This document shows positions 7,516 to 17,304 of a stretch of DNA of 64,000 nt, piece by piece; the stretch's first letter is position 1, and each line of letters starts with the position of its first letter. The translations under genes were made by a program, and so were the position numbers. Under the pieces are notes generated by a model. That model had not been told where the DNA came from, made no database searches, and saw only the letters and a program-made list of their open reading frames with translations. This DNA comes from an uncultured Burkholderiales bacterium (GTDB taxonomy: Bacteria; Pseudomonadota; Gammaproteobacteria; Burkholderiales; Burkholderiaceae_C): contig CAMFGY010000029.1 in NCBI GenBank assembly GCA_945952065.1, positions 1-64,000 on the forward strand, read 5' to 3'.

Positions 7516-8640
7516 TCAGTCGAACACAGGCGACTCGACGCCCAGCACCTTGTGCAGCTTGGGGCTGGTGGTTGTGTATTGCAGATGCACGCGCTTTTCC
7601 GGGTTGATGTAGGGCATGGCGCCAAAAGCAGCCAAAGCGCACTCATGGAAGCCCGACAGAATCAGCTTCTTCTTGCCGGGATAGGTGTTCACATCACCCA
7701 CGGCGAAGATGCCGGGCACGCTGGTCTGGAACTTCTCGGTGTCCACCACGATTTGCTTGCGCTCGAGCTCCAGGCCCCATTCAGCGATTGGGCCCAGCTT
7801 CGGCGACAGGCCGAAGAACACCAGCACTTGGTCGCAAGGCACGACGCGGGTCACGCCGTCGCCGCCCGTGACCTTGATATTCGTCAGCTTGCCATCGGCC
7901 TCGACGATGTCGGTCACCTGGCCCACTTCGAACTGCATCTCATAGGCTTCGCAGAGCTCGCGCATCTTGGCCACGCTGGCCGGGGCGGCACGGAAGCCAT
8001 CGCGGCGGTGCAGCAGGATCACGCTCTCGGCCTTGTGGGCACCACCGTCATCGTTGCCGGCGCAGAAGTTCAGCGCCCAGTCCAGCGCCGAGTCGCCGCC
8101 CCCCACGATCACCAGATTCTTGCCGGCGAACTGCTCGGGGTTGCGCACGCGGTAGTGCAGCTGCGTGCCTTCGTACTTCTCGATGCCTTCAACCTTGAGC
8201 GTGCGCGGCTGGAAGGAGCCCACGCCACCGGCGATGAATATGGTCTTGGTCAGGAACTGGGTGCCCTTGGAGGTCTCAACGAAGAAGCGGCCGTCGTCCT
8301 GCTTGAGCACGGTGGTCACTTCTTGGCCCAGATGGAAGGTCGCGCCGAAGGGCTCGATCTGCTTGAGCAGGTTGTCCGTCAGTTCCTTGCCGGTGCAGAT
8401 GGGCACGGCCGGGATGTCGTAAATCGGCTTGTCCGGATACAGCTCAATGCACTGACCGCCGGGGTAGGCGAGCGAATCAATGATGTGGGCTTTGACCTCG
8501 AGCAGGCCAAGCTCGAACACCTGGAACAGGCCGACCGGACCGGCGCCGACGATGACGGCATCGGTCTCAATCGCGTCGGGTCCGGGGACGGGTAGGGCGC
8601 CGGCCGGCGTGGCAATCTCTGCGTTCAATTGATCTTCCAT
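7516..8640 (-). CDS. Thioredoxin-reductase-like ferredoxin/flavodoxin-NADP+ reductase
   Basis: 374 residues. An N-terminal FAD site ([21 protein letters not shown], residues ~25-45), a GGQC motif and a central NADP(H) site ([14 protein letters not shown]) identify the single-fold FNR that resembles thioredoxin reductase but lacks the CxxC redox pair. It reduces or oxidises ferredoxin with NADP(H). Start ATG 8640 follows GAAAGAGA; the frame reads further upstream without similarity. It lies 56 bp past fdxA on the same strand, making FdxA its probable partner. Confidence 0.9.
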   Translation of the reverse strand: MEDQLNAEIATPAGALPVPGPDAIETDAVIVGAGPVGLFQVFELGLLEVKAHIIDSLAYPGGQCIELYPDKPIYDIPAVPICTGKELTDNLLKQIEPFGATFHLGQEVTTVLKQDDGRFFVETSKGTQFLTKTIFIAGGVGSFQPRTLKVEGIEKYEGTQLHYRVRNPEQFAGKNLVIVGGGDSALDWALNFCAGNDDGGAHKAESVILLHRRDGFRAAPASVAKMRELCEAYEMQFEVGQVTDIVEADGKLTNIKVTGGDGVTRVVPCDQVLVFFGLSPKLGPIAEWGLELERKQIVVDTEKFQTSVPGIFAVGDVNTYPGKKKLILSGFHECALAAFGAMPYINPEKRVHLQYTTTSPKLHKVLGVESPVFD

Positions 8641-8696
8641 TCTCTTTCGGGCCCGGGCACAGCTGAGCCCAAGCGTCACTTCAATAATCCAGCACT

Positions 8697-9020
8697 TCAG
8701 CGGATCAGCTGATCGAGCTTGTCAGTGCGGTCTTTCCACTCGTCAGCGTCGGGCAGGGCTGCCTTGCGCTTGGTGATGCTGGGCCACTTCTTGGCCAATT
8801 CGGCATTCAACTTGATCATGTGCTGCATATTGCCGGGCACATCTTCTTCGGGAACGATGGCGTTCACCGGGCACTCGGGGATGCAAACCGCGCAGTCGAT
8901 GCACTCATCGGGGTCAATGGACAGGAAGTTCTGGCCTTCGCGGAAGCAGTCGACGGGGCAAACATCGACGCAGTCGGTGTACTTGCAGCGGATGCAGTTT
9001 TCGAGGACGACGTGGGTCAT
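8697..9020 (-). CDS. fdxA: FdxA-type 7Fe ferredoxin
   Basis: 107 residues. The first cluster site has [17 protein letters not shown] and the second has [12 protein letters not shown], the pattern of ferredoxins carrying one [3Fe-4S] and one [4Fe-4S] cluster. The C-terminal extension after residue ~60 ([15 protein letters not shown]) is typical of the FdxA family. Start ATG 9020 (MTHVVLENC) is conserved. It sits between cobA and the ferredoxin reductase on the same strand, so it could carry electrons for sulfite reduction; that is inference. Confidence 0.93.
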   Translation of the reverse strand: MTHVVLENCIRCKYTDCVDVCPVDCFREGQNFLSIDPDECIDCAVCIPECPVNAIVPEEDVPGNMQHMIKLNAELAKKWPSITKRKAALPDADEWKDRTDKLDQLIR

Positions 9021-9098
9021 GGTGCAACTCTGTTGTTGTTGGGGCCGTGAATCGCCTGCTTTCGCGCGGGTGCGCAAAATATCGGCAAAACGCGGATT

Positions 9099-9887
9099 TT
9101 AATCGTTCAAGGTCTCTAAACGTGTTTGATCCGTCGCAAGACCTGAATTGATGCTGGAAATTGTTGGCAATGCTTGGCTCAGCGCTGGGTGGCTTCGCAC
9201 CGGGCTTGCGCCCGCGCCCACCGTCACCACGGTGGGCCGACCCTTGTGCAGCAAAGCGGCAGCGGCCAGGGTATCGAGCCGATGGTCGCTGCACAAAGCG
9301 TCTTTGCAGCCGGCCTTGGAGACCACGCTCACCGCCGTATCGGCAGGCCAGCCGGCCTCGGCGAGCTTGCGAGCCAGCGCGCTGAGCTGACGGCCGGCCA
9401 TGTAAAACACCTCGGTGTCGGCGCTGCGCGCGGCTTGCAATTCGCCGGCCTGCGTCATGGCGGTGGTCAGGCTGACGCTGCGACCCAAGCCGCGGCGGGT
9501 CAGCGGGCGCTGGGTTTGCGCGGCAGCTGCGATGGCGGCGGTCACGCCGGGCACCACTTCGCTGGCAATGCCCGCCTCGGCCAGGGCCTGCAATTCTTCT
9601 TCCAGGCGACCAAAGATGCTGGCGTCGCCGCCCTTCAGTCGCACCACCCGCTCATGGGTCTGCGCCTGCTTGACCAGGGCTGCATTGATGGCGGTTTGCT
9701 TGGTGGAGTGGCAAAAGCCGCGCTTGCCCACGTCGATCCACACCGCATGGGGCGCCAGTTCGCGCAGCGCCGGGTCGGTCAAGGCATCGAACAAAACCAC
9801 ATCGGCAGCGGCCAGGGCGCGCGCGCCGCGCAGCGTGATCAAGTCGGCGGCACCCGGGCCCGCGCTGACAAAGACAACCTGTCCCAT
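9099..9887 (-). CDS. cobA: Uroporphyrinogen-III C-methyltransferase (SUMT)
   Basis: 262 residues from ATG 9887. Family motifs are present: VSAGPGAADLITLRGARAL at the N terminus, VRLKGGDASIFGR, and VVPGVTAAIAAAAQ. The enzyme uses two S-adenosylmethionine molecules to make precorrin-2, the precursor of sirohaem and cobalamin. It is the SUMT domain only, without the CysG dehydrogenase/ferrochelatase part. Its place two bases after the cysN stop codon suggests it supplies sirohaem for CysI. A TTG two codons upstream is less likely. The C-terminal 25 residues look unconserved. Confidence 0.92.
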   Translation of the reverse strand: MGQVVFVSAGPGAADLITLRGARALAAADVVLFDALTDPALRELAPHAVWIDVGKRGFCHSTKQTAINAALVKQAQTHERVVRLKGGDASIFGRLEEELQALAEAGIASEVVPGVTAAIAAAAQTQRPLTRRGLGRSVSLTTAMTQAGELQAARSADTEVFYMAGRQLSALARKLAEAGWPADTAVSVVSKAGCKDALCSDHRLDTLAAAALLHKGRPTVVTVGAGASPVRSHPALSQALPTISSINSGLATDQTRLETLND

Positions 9888-9889
9888 GA

Positions 9890-11233
9890 TCAAGCGGTGT
9901 TAACGGCCGCGGCACGCACCAACAAGGCGCCGCTGGTGCGGTTGCTGCTGGGGTCCACCACGATCAAGCTGCCACCGACGCGGTTGTCCGCATAGGCTTC
10001 CACCGGCAAGGCGGCTTGCACCTCGATCTGCACGTGGCCGATCTCGTTGACCTTGAGCTCCTCGGCCTCCAGCGGCTGCAGGCTGTGGATGTCCAGGCGG
10101 TGTTCGATGGCACTGATGCGGCCCTGCACCCAGCGGTTGCCGTGGCGCAGCCAGTACTTGCGGCCAGGCACAGCGGGCTCGGTGTCCAGCCAAGCCAGGG
10201 TGGCCTTGAAACTCTGCGTCGGCTGGGCCGAACCGGGGGTGACGATCCAGTCGCCGCGCGAGACATCCAGTTGGCGGTCCAGCACCACACCGGCCGACTC
10301 GCCGGCCACGCTGTGCGCCACGGTTTCGCCGGCGCGCCGCACCTCGGCCACGATGGCGCGCTCGCCGCTGGGCAGGATCTGCACTTCGTCGCCGGCCTGG
10401 ACTTGGCCATGGGCGATGCGGCCCCAAAGGGTGCGCGGCTGGTGGCCGGTGCCTTCTGCCGTTTCACCGGCGTCTCGGGCCACGTATTGCACCGGGATCA
10501 AAAGCTTGCCTTCAACCTTTTCTTGCAAGCTGGGCAGGCTCTCCAAGACCTGCAGCAGCGAAGGGCCTTGGTACCAGTTTGCCCAGTCACCGGCCAAGGG
10601 CTGGGTGACGTTGTCGCCGCGCAGGGCCGAGACTGGCACGATGGCAGTGACCGTGATGCCGGCTTGCTCGGCAAAGGCGCGCAAGGCCTTTTCAACCGCG
10701 GCGAAAGCCGGGCCGGGCTGGTCCAAGGCGTCGAGCTTGTTGACCGCGAAAACAATGTTGGGCACGCGAAGCAAATGGGCCAGCAGGCTGTGCCGGCGGG
10801 TTTGCGGCAGCAACTCGACGGCATCGGCCGCAGTGTCCAGCTTGGTGATGTCCACCAGCACCACGGCTGCATCACTGCCCGCCGCGGCGGTGACCATATT
10901 GCGGGTGTATTGCTCATGGCCCGGCGCGTCGGCAATGATGAATTTGCGCGTTTTGGTGGCGAAGTAGCGGTAGGCCACATCGATGGTGATGCCCTGCTCG
11001 CGCTCGGCTTCCAGGCCGTCGGTGAGCAGGCTCAGATCGATGGGCGCACCTGCGGCGCGCTTCTCCAGGGTGTCGAGCTGGTCGGCCAAGATGGCGCGGC
11101 TGTCAAACAGCAGGCGGCCGATCAAGGTGCTCTTGCCATCGTCCACGCTGCCAGCAGTCAGGAAGCGCAGGGCGCGGTGATGGGTGTCCACGTCTTGCTC
11201 GTGGATGATGTCGGGGCTAGGAACTGCGCTCAT
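9890..11233 (-). CDS. cysN: Sulfate adenylyltransferase subunit 1 (GTPase)
   Basis: 447 residues from ATG 11233. The N-terminal GTPase domain has P-loop GSVDDGKST, REQGITIDVAYR, DAPGHEQYTRNM and NKLD; two beta-barrel domains follow. CysN hydrolyses GTP to drive CysD-catalysed activation of sulfate to adenylyl sulfate (APS). At this length it is CysN alone, without a fused APS kinase. The cysD stop lies 108 bp upstream; the gap holds a palindromic repeat. The frame extends 4 codons upstream to a further start. Confidence 0.95.
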   Translation of the reverse strand: MSAVPSPDIIHEQDVDTHHRALRFLTAGSVDDGKSTLIGRLLFDSRAILADQLDTLEKRAAGAPIDLSLLTDGLEAEREQGITIDVAYRYFATKTRKFIIADAPGHEQYTRNMVTAAAGSDAAVVLVDITKLDTAADAVELLPQTRRHSLLAHLLRVPNIVFAVNKLDALDQPGPAFAAVEKALRAFAEQAGITVTAIVPVSALRGDNVTQPLAGDWANWYQGPSLLQVLESLPSLQEKVEGKLLIPVQYVARDAGETAEGTGHQPRTLWGRIAHGQVQAGDEVQILPSGERAIVAEVRRAGETVAHSVAGESAGVVLDRQLDVSRGDWIVTPGSAQPTQSFKATLAWLDTEPAVPGRKYWLRHGNRWVQGRISAIEHRLDIHSLQPLEAEELKVNEIGHVQIEVQAALPVEAYADNRVGGSLIVVDPSSNRTSGALLVRAAAVNTA

Positions 11234-11269
11234 AAATCGGGTCATCCTGTCTTGATCGAGTGGAGCCCA

Positions 11270-11340
11270 TGGAACCGGCTTTGCCGGGCCATCGGGCTCG
11301 CCCCCTTGAGGGGGTGGCGCGTCAGCGCCTCGGGGCTGGG
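11270..11340. repeat. REP-like palindromic element between cysD and cysN
   Basis: The gap contains gccgggccatcgggctcg followed by ccccctt-gaggggg (perfect inverted repeat near 11310-11322) and gcgcgtcagcgcctcgggg. It resembles the GC-rich intergenic repeats common in Burkholderiales and the segment inserted inside cysD. Confidence 0.5.
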
Positions 11341-11341
11341 T

Positions 11342-12382
11342 TCAGAAATACCCTTCCTTCTTGCGGCGCTCCATCGAGGCCTCGGAAGTGCGGTCGTCCA
11401 TGCGGGTGGCACCACGCTCGCTCACGGTCACGGTCAGCGTCTCGGCCACGATGTCGGCGGCGCTGGCGGCCGTGCTTTCCACTGGGCAGGTGCAAGTCAT
11501 ATCGCCCACGGTGCGGAAGCGCACGGTGGCCGTTTCGATATGCTCGCCGGCCTCGGGCGGCGTCACCTCGGTCACCGGTACCAGCAAGCCCTTGCGGCGG
11601 ATCACTTCGCGCTGGTGTTGGTAGTAGAGGCTGGGCAGCGGGATGTTTTCGCGGGCGATGTAGAGCCAGACGTCCAACTCGGTCCAGTTGCTGATCGGGA
11701 AGGCGCGGAAATGCTCGCCCGGGCGGATGCGGGTGTTGAACAGATTCCACAGCTCGGGGCGCTGCTCCTTGGGCTGCCATTGGCCGAAGCTGTCGCGGTG
11801 GCTGAAGATGCGCTCTTTGGCGCGGGCCTTTTCTTCGTCGCGGCGGGCGCCGCCGATCAACACATCGAAGCGATGCTCTTCAATCGCTTCCAGCAGCGTC
11901 ACGGTCTGGTGGCCGTTGCGTGATTCCAGCGGGTGGGCCAGGCGCACGGTGCCTTTTTTGATCGACTCGTCCATGTGGGCCACGATCAGGCGCTCGCCCA
12001 TCTCGGCCACGCGCTTTTCGCGGAAGTCGATCACTTCGGGGAAGTTGTGGCCGGTGTCCACATGCACCAGCGGGAAGGGCAGGCGGCCCTTGAATACGTT
12101 GCCGGCACCGGCGCCCGGCCGCCCCGAAGCCGGTGCGCTCCCCTCGGGGGACGAGCCGGCGCGCAGCGCAGGATCCAGGGGCTCATGGACGCGGGTCTTG
12201 AAGGCCTTCTCGGCCAGGCGCAGCACCACGCAGGAATCCTTGCCGCTGGAGAACAGCAGGCCCGGGCGCTCAAAGCTGGCCGCCACTTCGCGCAGGATGA
12301 AGATGGCTTCTTCTTCCAGATGATCCAGATGACGCTGGTCCACCGTGGCGGCCAGCGCTTGCAAATTCAGAGGGGCGTTCAT
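11342..12382 (-). CDS. cysD: Sulfate adenylyltransferase subunit 2, with in-frame insert
   Basis: 346 residues, against about 300-310 usual. The PP-loop LLFSSGKDS (residues 42-50), VDTGHNFPEV, IGGARRDEEKARAKERIFSHRD and the C-terminal MERRKKEGYF are intact, so the catalytic core of ATP sulfurylase looks whole. Residues ~64-99 (Gly/Ala/Pro/Ser-rich, EPLDPALRAGSSPEGSAPAS onward) interrupt the segment that normally joins EKAF to the FPLVHVDTGH strand. The DNA of this insert resembles an intergenic palindromic repeat. The start overlaps the cysH stop (ATGA), indicating translational coupling. It forms a heterodimer with CysN. Confidence 0.95.
   Translation of the reverse strand: MNAPLNLQALAATVDQRHLDHLEEEAIFILREVAASFERPGLLFSSGKDSCVVLRLAEKAFKTRVHEPLDPALRAGSSPEGSAPASGRPGAGAGNVFKGRLPFPLVHVDTGHNFPEVIDFREKRVAEMGERLIVAHMDESIKKGTVRLAHPLESRNGHQTVTLLEAIEEHRFDVLIGGARRDEEKARAKERIFSHRDSFGQWQPKEQRPELWNLFNTRIRPGEHFRAFPISNWTELDVWLYIARENIPLPSLYYQHQREVIRRKGLLVPVTEVTPPEAGEHIETATVRFRTVGDMTCTCPVESTAASAADIVAETLTVTVSERGATRMDDRTSEASMERRKKEGYF
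12086..12193. repeat. Repeat-like insert within cysD
   Basis: About 36 extra codons. The core ccggccgccccgaagccggt then gcgctcccctcgggggacgagccggcgcgc (around 12117-12161) contains the palindrome tcccctcgggga and shares its layout with the element at 11270-11340. Confidence 0.5.
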
Positions 12383-13188
12383 GCCGAAACTCCAGGGTTC
12401 ACTTCAGGGATGCGGGTCGCATGCAGGCCGCACTCTTTGGCCGAGGCGTCTTCCCACCACCAGCGGCCCGAACGAAAGTCTTCGCCAACCGAGATGGCCC
12501 GGGTGCAGGGCGCGCAGCCGATGCTGGGCATGAACTGGTCATGCAAGGCGTTGTAGGGCACTTGATGCGTGGCGATGTAATGCCAGACATCGGCCCAGCT
12601 CCATTCGGCCAGGGCGTTGAGCTTGGTTCGGCCTTGGCTGTCCAACTCCGTGAAAGGCACGTCGGCGCGATTGCTGGACTGTTCGCGGCGCAAGCCGGTG
12701 ATCCAGGCGGTGCGACCGTCCAGCATGCGGCCCAGCGGCTCCAGCTTGCGGATGCTGCAGCACTCTTTGCGCAGGGCCACGCTTTCATACATGGCGCGCT
12801 CGCCGCGCACCCGCACGAAGTTGATCACGGCGTCATGCACCGGGCTGTAGACCTCGACCTTCAAGCCATAGCGCGCTTCGATCTGCGGCAGCAGTGCCAG
12901 GGTTTCGGCGTGCAGACGGCCGGTGTCCAGCGTGGCCACAGGAATCGGCAATTGGTGGCGGGCGATCAGGTCGGTGATGACCATGTCTTCGGCGCCGAGG
13001 CTGCTGGCCTGCACCACACTGGCGCCATGGTGGTAAACCGCTTCTTGCAGCAGCTCCACCGTTTTGGCGAGCCGCTCTGCAAAGCCTGCGGTTTCGCGGG
13101 CGTAGAGCTGGATGGCCGAAGCCGAGTTCGCTGCGGCCGCGCCAGGCAAGGCCGAAACTGGCGCCAAGCTGGAGACGGTTTCGCTCAT
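12379..13188 (-). CDS. cysH: Assimilatory adenylyl-sulfate (APS) reductase, CysH family
   Basis: 269 residues. It has the iron-sulfur signature of APS-type enzymes: Cys143-Cys144 (KECCSIRKLEPL) and Cys225/Cys228 (GCAPC), plus the catalytic ECGLH with Cys253 near the C terminus. Enzymes with the CC...CxxC set bind [4Fe-4S] and reduce APS directly to sulfite, which fits the absence of an APS kinase gene here. The first ~25 residues are an Ala/Ser-rich extension. The gene overlaps DUF934 upstream and cysD downstream by 4 bp each, so the three are probably translated as a coupled unit. Confidence 0.95.
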   Translation of the reverse strand: MSETVSSLAPVSALPGAAAANSASAIQLYARETAGFAERLAKTVELLQEAVYHHGASVVQASSLGAEDMVITDLIARHQLPIPVATLDTGRLHAETLALLPQIEARYGLKVEVYSPVHDAVINFVRVRGERAMYESVALRKECCSIRKLEPLGRMLDGRTAWITGLRREQSSNRADVPFTELDSQGRTKLNALAEWSWADVWHYIATHQVPYNALHDQFMPSIGCAPCTRAISVGEDFRSGRWWWEDASAKECGLHATRIPEVNPGVSA

Positions 13189-13673
13189 GCTGCACCTCGC
13201 GCAAACACCGGCTGGAGCGCATCCACATCACCCTGGTAGTGTGCCGGGAAGAAGCGCAGTGCGCGTTCTGCGGCCTCGCGGGATTGGTCGGCGCCCAGCT
13301 GCACCGCGTCAAAGCCGGTGCGAGCCAGCAGCGGCAGCATGTCCACCAAGACTTCGCCGGTGGCGCGCACTTCGCCGGCAAAGCGGTAGCGCGAGCGCAG
13401 CAGGCGCGCTTGGCTGTAGGCACGGCCATCCACCCACTTGGGGAAATGCAGGGCAATCAGGCTCAGGCGCGGCAGATCGGCGGCCAGGTCCTCGACCGCA
13501 AAGTCGTTGGGCAATTCCACACCGGTGACCAGGCCAGCCGGCCAGTGGTCGCGCACGGCATGCCACTGCTCAATGGTCAGCAGCAAGTGCGGGGCCGGGT
13601 CAGGATGCGGCATGGGGCCGTCTTCGCCGACCACGCGATGCCATTGCTGATGATGGGTGTCAATGAACTTCAT
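13185..13673 (-). CDS. DUF934 protein of the sulfite reduction cluster
   Basis: 162 residues of the DUF934 family, recognised by LPNDFAVEDLAADLPRLSLI, ALHFPKWVDGRAYSQARLLR and the FGAVQLG-like segment FDAVQLGADQS. The family is nearly always found beside cysI and cysH in proteobacteria, but its function is not established; a role as partner of sulfite reductase has been suggested from context. It starts 16 bp after cysI and overlaps cysH. Confidence 0.9.
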   Translation of the reverse strand: MKFIDTHHQQWHRVVGEDGPMPHPDPAPHLLLTIEQWHAVRDHWPAGLVTGVELPNDFAVEDLAADLPRLSLIALHFPKWVDGRAYSQARLLRSRYRFAGEVRATGEVLVDMLPLLARTGFDAVQLGADQSREAAERALRFFPAHYQGDVDALQPVFARGAA

Positions 13674-13689
13674 GATGATGGAACCTGAT

Positions 13690-15399
13690 TCAGTTGGCTT
13701 GGGCAGCGGGTGTGCCGGTCAGCGTACGGACGGCGTTAGCCGGGCCTTTGAAGGGCTCCAGGCCGATGCGGCGCACCGTGTCAATGAAGCGCTCGGCGCT
13801 GCTGCTGCGCTGGCTGCGGTAGGTGTCGATCAGCGACTCGATCACATCGGCCACTTCGTCCGCCGCAAACGAGGGGCCGATGACGCGGCCAGCCACCGAG
13901 CTGCCCGACAGCGTCGAGCCGTCCGAGCCGCCCAGCGAAACCTGGTACCACTCCTTGCCGTCTTTGTCGACGCCCAGGATGCCGATGTGGCCGCTGTGGT
14001 GGTGGCCGCAAGAGTTGATGCAGCCGCTGATGTGCAGGTCAATGTCGCCGATGTCGTAAATCTCGTCCAGGTCTTCAAAACGCTCGGTGATGGCCGCAGC
14101 CACCGGGATGGAGCGCGCATTGGCCAAGGCGCAGAAGTCACCGCCGGGGCAGGCAATCATGTCGGTCAAGAGGCCGATGTTCGGTGTGGCCAAGCCCAGG
14201 CCGCGCGCGGCTTCAAACACCGCCGGCAAATCGGCTTCGCGCACCCAGGGCAGCACCAGATTTTGGTCATGGCTGACGCGCAGCTCCGAGGCGCTGTAGC
14301 GGTCGGCCAGATCAGCGGCGGCGTCCATCTGGGTGTCGGTGGCGTCGCCCGGGGCGATGCCGGCGCGCTTGAGTGACAAGGTCACGGCGCGGTAGCCCGG
14401 CACATTGTGGCGATGCACATTGCGCTCCAGCCAGCGCTTGTAGGCACCGTCGGCCACGCCCGCGAAGATGTCGCTGCTCACACCGGCTTGCACGCCAGCG
14501 GGGCGCACAAAGCACGCGGCCACGCGGTCCAGCTCGGCTTGCGGAATCAGGTGCTCGCGGCCGCCTGCGTCCAACTCAAGAATCTGCTTGAACTCTGCGT
14601 TCACATCGTCGAAGAACTTTTGGCCCTCGGCCTTGACCAAGATCTTGATGCGCGCTTTGTACAAATTGTCGCGGCGGCCATAGCGGTTGTAGACCCGCAC
14701 GATGGCTTCGATGTAGACCAGAATTTGCTGCCAGGGCAAAAACTCACGGATCACCTGGCCGGTGATTGGCGTGCGGCCCATGCCGCCGCCCACCAGTACC
14801 TTGAAGCCCACTTCGCCGGCCTCGTTCTTCAGCAGCTGCAAGCCGATGTCATGCCAGGCGATGGCGGCGCGGTCTTCCACCGTGCCGGAGATGGCGATCT
14901 TGAACTTGCGCGGCAAGAAGGCGAACTCGGGGTGCAAGGTGCTCCACTGGCGCAGCACTTCGGCATAGGGGCGCGGGTCGACGATTTCGTCATGCGCCAC
15001 ACCGGCGAAGCAGTCGCTGGTGATGTTGCGGATGCAGTTGCCGCTGGTCTGGATGCCGTGCATGTCCACGGCGGCCAGGCGGTCCATCACGTCGGCCGAG
15101 GCGGTCAGCGGGATCCAGTTGTATTGCAGGTTCTGGCGCGTGGTGAAGTGGCCATAGCCGCGGTCAAAGTCGCGGGCAATGCCAGCCAAGGCGCGCAGCT
15201 GGCGGCTGCTCAAAGCGCCATACGGCACGGCCACGCGCAACATGGGGGCGTGGCGTTGCACATACCAGCCGTTTTGCAAGCGCAAGGGGCGGAAGTGATC
15301 GTCGCTCAGCTCACCCGCCAAATTGCGCTGCAGCTGATCACGGTACTGCGCGGCACGCGCATGGACGAATTGGCGGTCGAAGTCGGTGTAGGCGTACAT
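13690..15399 (-). CDS. cysI: Ferredoxin/NADPH-type sulfite reductase haemoprotein
   Basis: 569 residues with the duplicated nitrite/sulfite reductase half-domain and [4Fe-4S] domain. FTTRQNLQYNWI, GNCIRNITSDCFAG and the C-terminal cluster/sirohaem site ACPGGDFC ... SGCINSC are clear. It reduces sulfite to sulfide with six electrons. No CysJ flavoprotein gene lies nearby; FdxA and the ferredoxin reductase at the end of the same gene run are candidate electron donors. It is followed directly by DUF934 and cysH and preceded by a TauE/SafE permease. Confidence 0.95.
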   Translation of the reverse strand: MYAYTDFDRQFVHARAAQYRDQLQRNLAGELSDDHFRPLRLQNGWYVQRHAPMLRVAVPYGALSSRQLRALAGIARDFDRGYGHFTTRQNLQYNWIPLTASADVMDRLAAVDMHGIQTSGNCIRNITSDCFAGVAHDEIVDPRPYAEVLRQWSTLHPEFAFLPRKFKIAISGTVEDRAAIAWHDIGLQLLKNEAGEVGFKVLVGGGMGRTPITGQVIREFLPWQQILVYIEAIVRVYNRYGRRDNLYKARIKILVKAEGQKFFDDVNAEFKQILELDAGGREHLIPQAELDRVAACFVRPAGVQAGVSSDIFAGVADGAYKRWLERNVHRHNVPGYRAVTLSLKRAGIAPGDATDTQMDAAADLADRYSASELRVSHDQNLVLPWVREADLPAVFEAARGLGLATPNIGLLTDMIACPGGDFCALANARSIPVAAAITERFEDLDEIYDIGDIDLHISGCINSCGHHHSGHIGILGVDKDGKEWYQVSLGGSDGSTLSGSSVAGRVIGPSFAADEVADVIESLIDTYRSQRSSSAERFIDTVRRIGLEPFKGPANAVRTLTGTPAAQAN

Positions 15400-15417
15400 A
15401 GTTCTACGAGAGGAGAT

Positions 15418-16185
15418 TCAGTGAATGACTTTCCAGCCAGCGAGCAGCAGCGAGCCACAGAGCAGGGCGCGCACCGCGCCATCGGGCAGGCGGCGGGTCA
15501 ATTGGGCGCCCAGCCAAATGCCGGGCACGGAACCGAGAAGCAGTGGCACCAGCAGGGCCCAATTTACATGGCCCAGCGTGGCGTGACCAATACCCGCGAC
15601 GAGCGTCAGGGGTACCGCGTGGGCGATATCGCTGCCGACGATGTAGCGCGCCTCCAGGCGGGGGTAGAGCAGCAAAATCAGCGTGGCCCCGATGGCGCCA
15701 GCGCCAATCGACGACAAAGACACCAAAACGCCCAGCAAGACGCCGCAAGCCACCGTCAACGCCGGCTTGCGCGACTCAGGGATGAAGCGCTCCAAACGCA
15801 GACCCACAGCCTGCCAAGACTTTTTGAAGGCCACCACCACGGCGGTCAAAAACAAGGCAATGCCCAAAGAGAAGGTCAGGGCGCTGGCCCAGCCCTTGGT
15901 GATGTCGGTCGCATGCATCAATGCCACCGTGCCAATGGAAGCGGGAATGCTGCCCAGCAGCAAGCGCCCGGTCAGGGCCCACTTCACATGACCGTGGCGC
16001 GCGTGGGCCACAGAGCCCGAGAGTTTGGTCAGCGCGGCGAACCAAAGATCGGTGCCGATGGCCACCGCCGGGTTCAGCTTGAACACGGACAGGAGCAAGG
16101 GCGTCATCAATGAGCCGCCGCCAACGCCGGTCACGCCGACGATGACGCCAACACCCAGTCCACCCGCTACCGCGATCCAGTCCAT
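15418..16185 (-). CDS. TauE/SafE family sulfite/sulfonate permease
   Basis: 255 residues, almost entirely hydrophobic, with about seven to eight membrane segments. Family features are GVIVGVTGVGGGSLMTPLLL near the N terminus and the second-half repeat GVLLGVLVSLSSIGAGAIG. Members export sulfite or move sulfur anions across the inner membrane. It is the first gene of the sulfur run and lies only 18 bp before cysI, so it may export excess sulfite or import a sulfur source. Direction cannot be judged from sequence. Confidence 0.9.
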   Translation of the reverse strand: MDWIAVAGGLGVGVIVGVTGVGGGSLMTPLLLSVFKLNPAVAIGTDLWFAALTKLSGSVAHARHGHVKWALTGRLLLGSIPASIGTVALMHATDITKGWASALTFSLGIALFLTAVVVAFKKSWQAVGLRLERFIPESRKPALTVACGVLLGVLVSLSSIGAGAIGATLILLLYPRLEARYIVGSDIAHAVPLTLVAGIGHATLGHVNWALLVPLLLGSVPGIWLGAQLTRRLPDGAVRALLCGSLLLAGWKVIH

Positions 16186-16243
16186 GGAACTCCTCTGGGA
16201 GCAGCCCCCATGGCTACCCTAGGGGCCGGACTGTAGGGTCAGT

Positions 16244-16304
16244 CCATAGATAAGCAAACCATAGATTCGTAAATTACATATGTGAAAATGCATATATGAA
16301 AATC
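16244..16304. promoter_or_regulatory. AT-rich operator-like region upstream of the sulfur genes
   Basis: Two direct repeats stand out in an AT-rich island: ccatagat at 16244 and again at 16259 (15 bp apart), and catatgtgaaaatg/catatatgaaaatc at 16277-16290 and 16291-16304 (12 of 14 matching). The region starts 58 bp from the permease start codon and is a plausible site for a LysR regulator such as CysB; that is inference. Confidence 0.4.
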
Positions 16305-16392
16305 GGCTGAGGCCCAGGACGGCTCAGACGCGGTAAGCTGCCGCGCCTGTGCAAACGGCATTGCCCCCTTCTTTTCTTCTTTCCGAGCCCCC

Positions 16393-17271
<879 letters not shown>

Positions 17272-17304
17272 GCCAGGCGCGCCGCGGTGCGCCCGAGCGC
17301 TCGC

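Noticed and set aside
10016-11923. 635-codon open frame on the plus strand
   Set aside because: Antisense to cysN and cysD with intact catalytic motifs on the other strand.
14407-16113. 568-codon open frame on the plus strand
   Set aside because: It is antisense to cysI and the TauE/SafE gene, both of which show clear family motifs; high G+C leaves opposite frames open.
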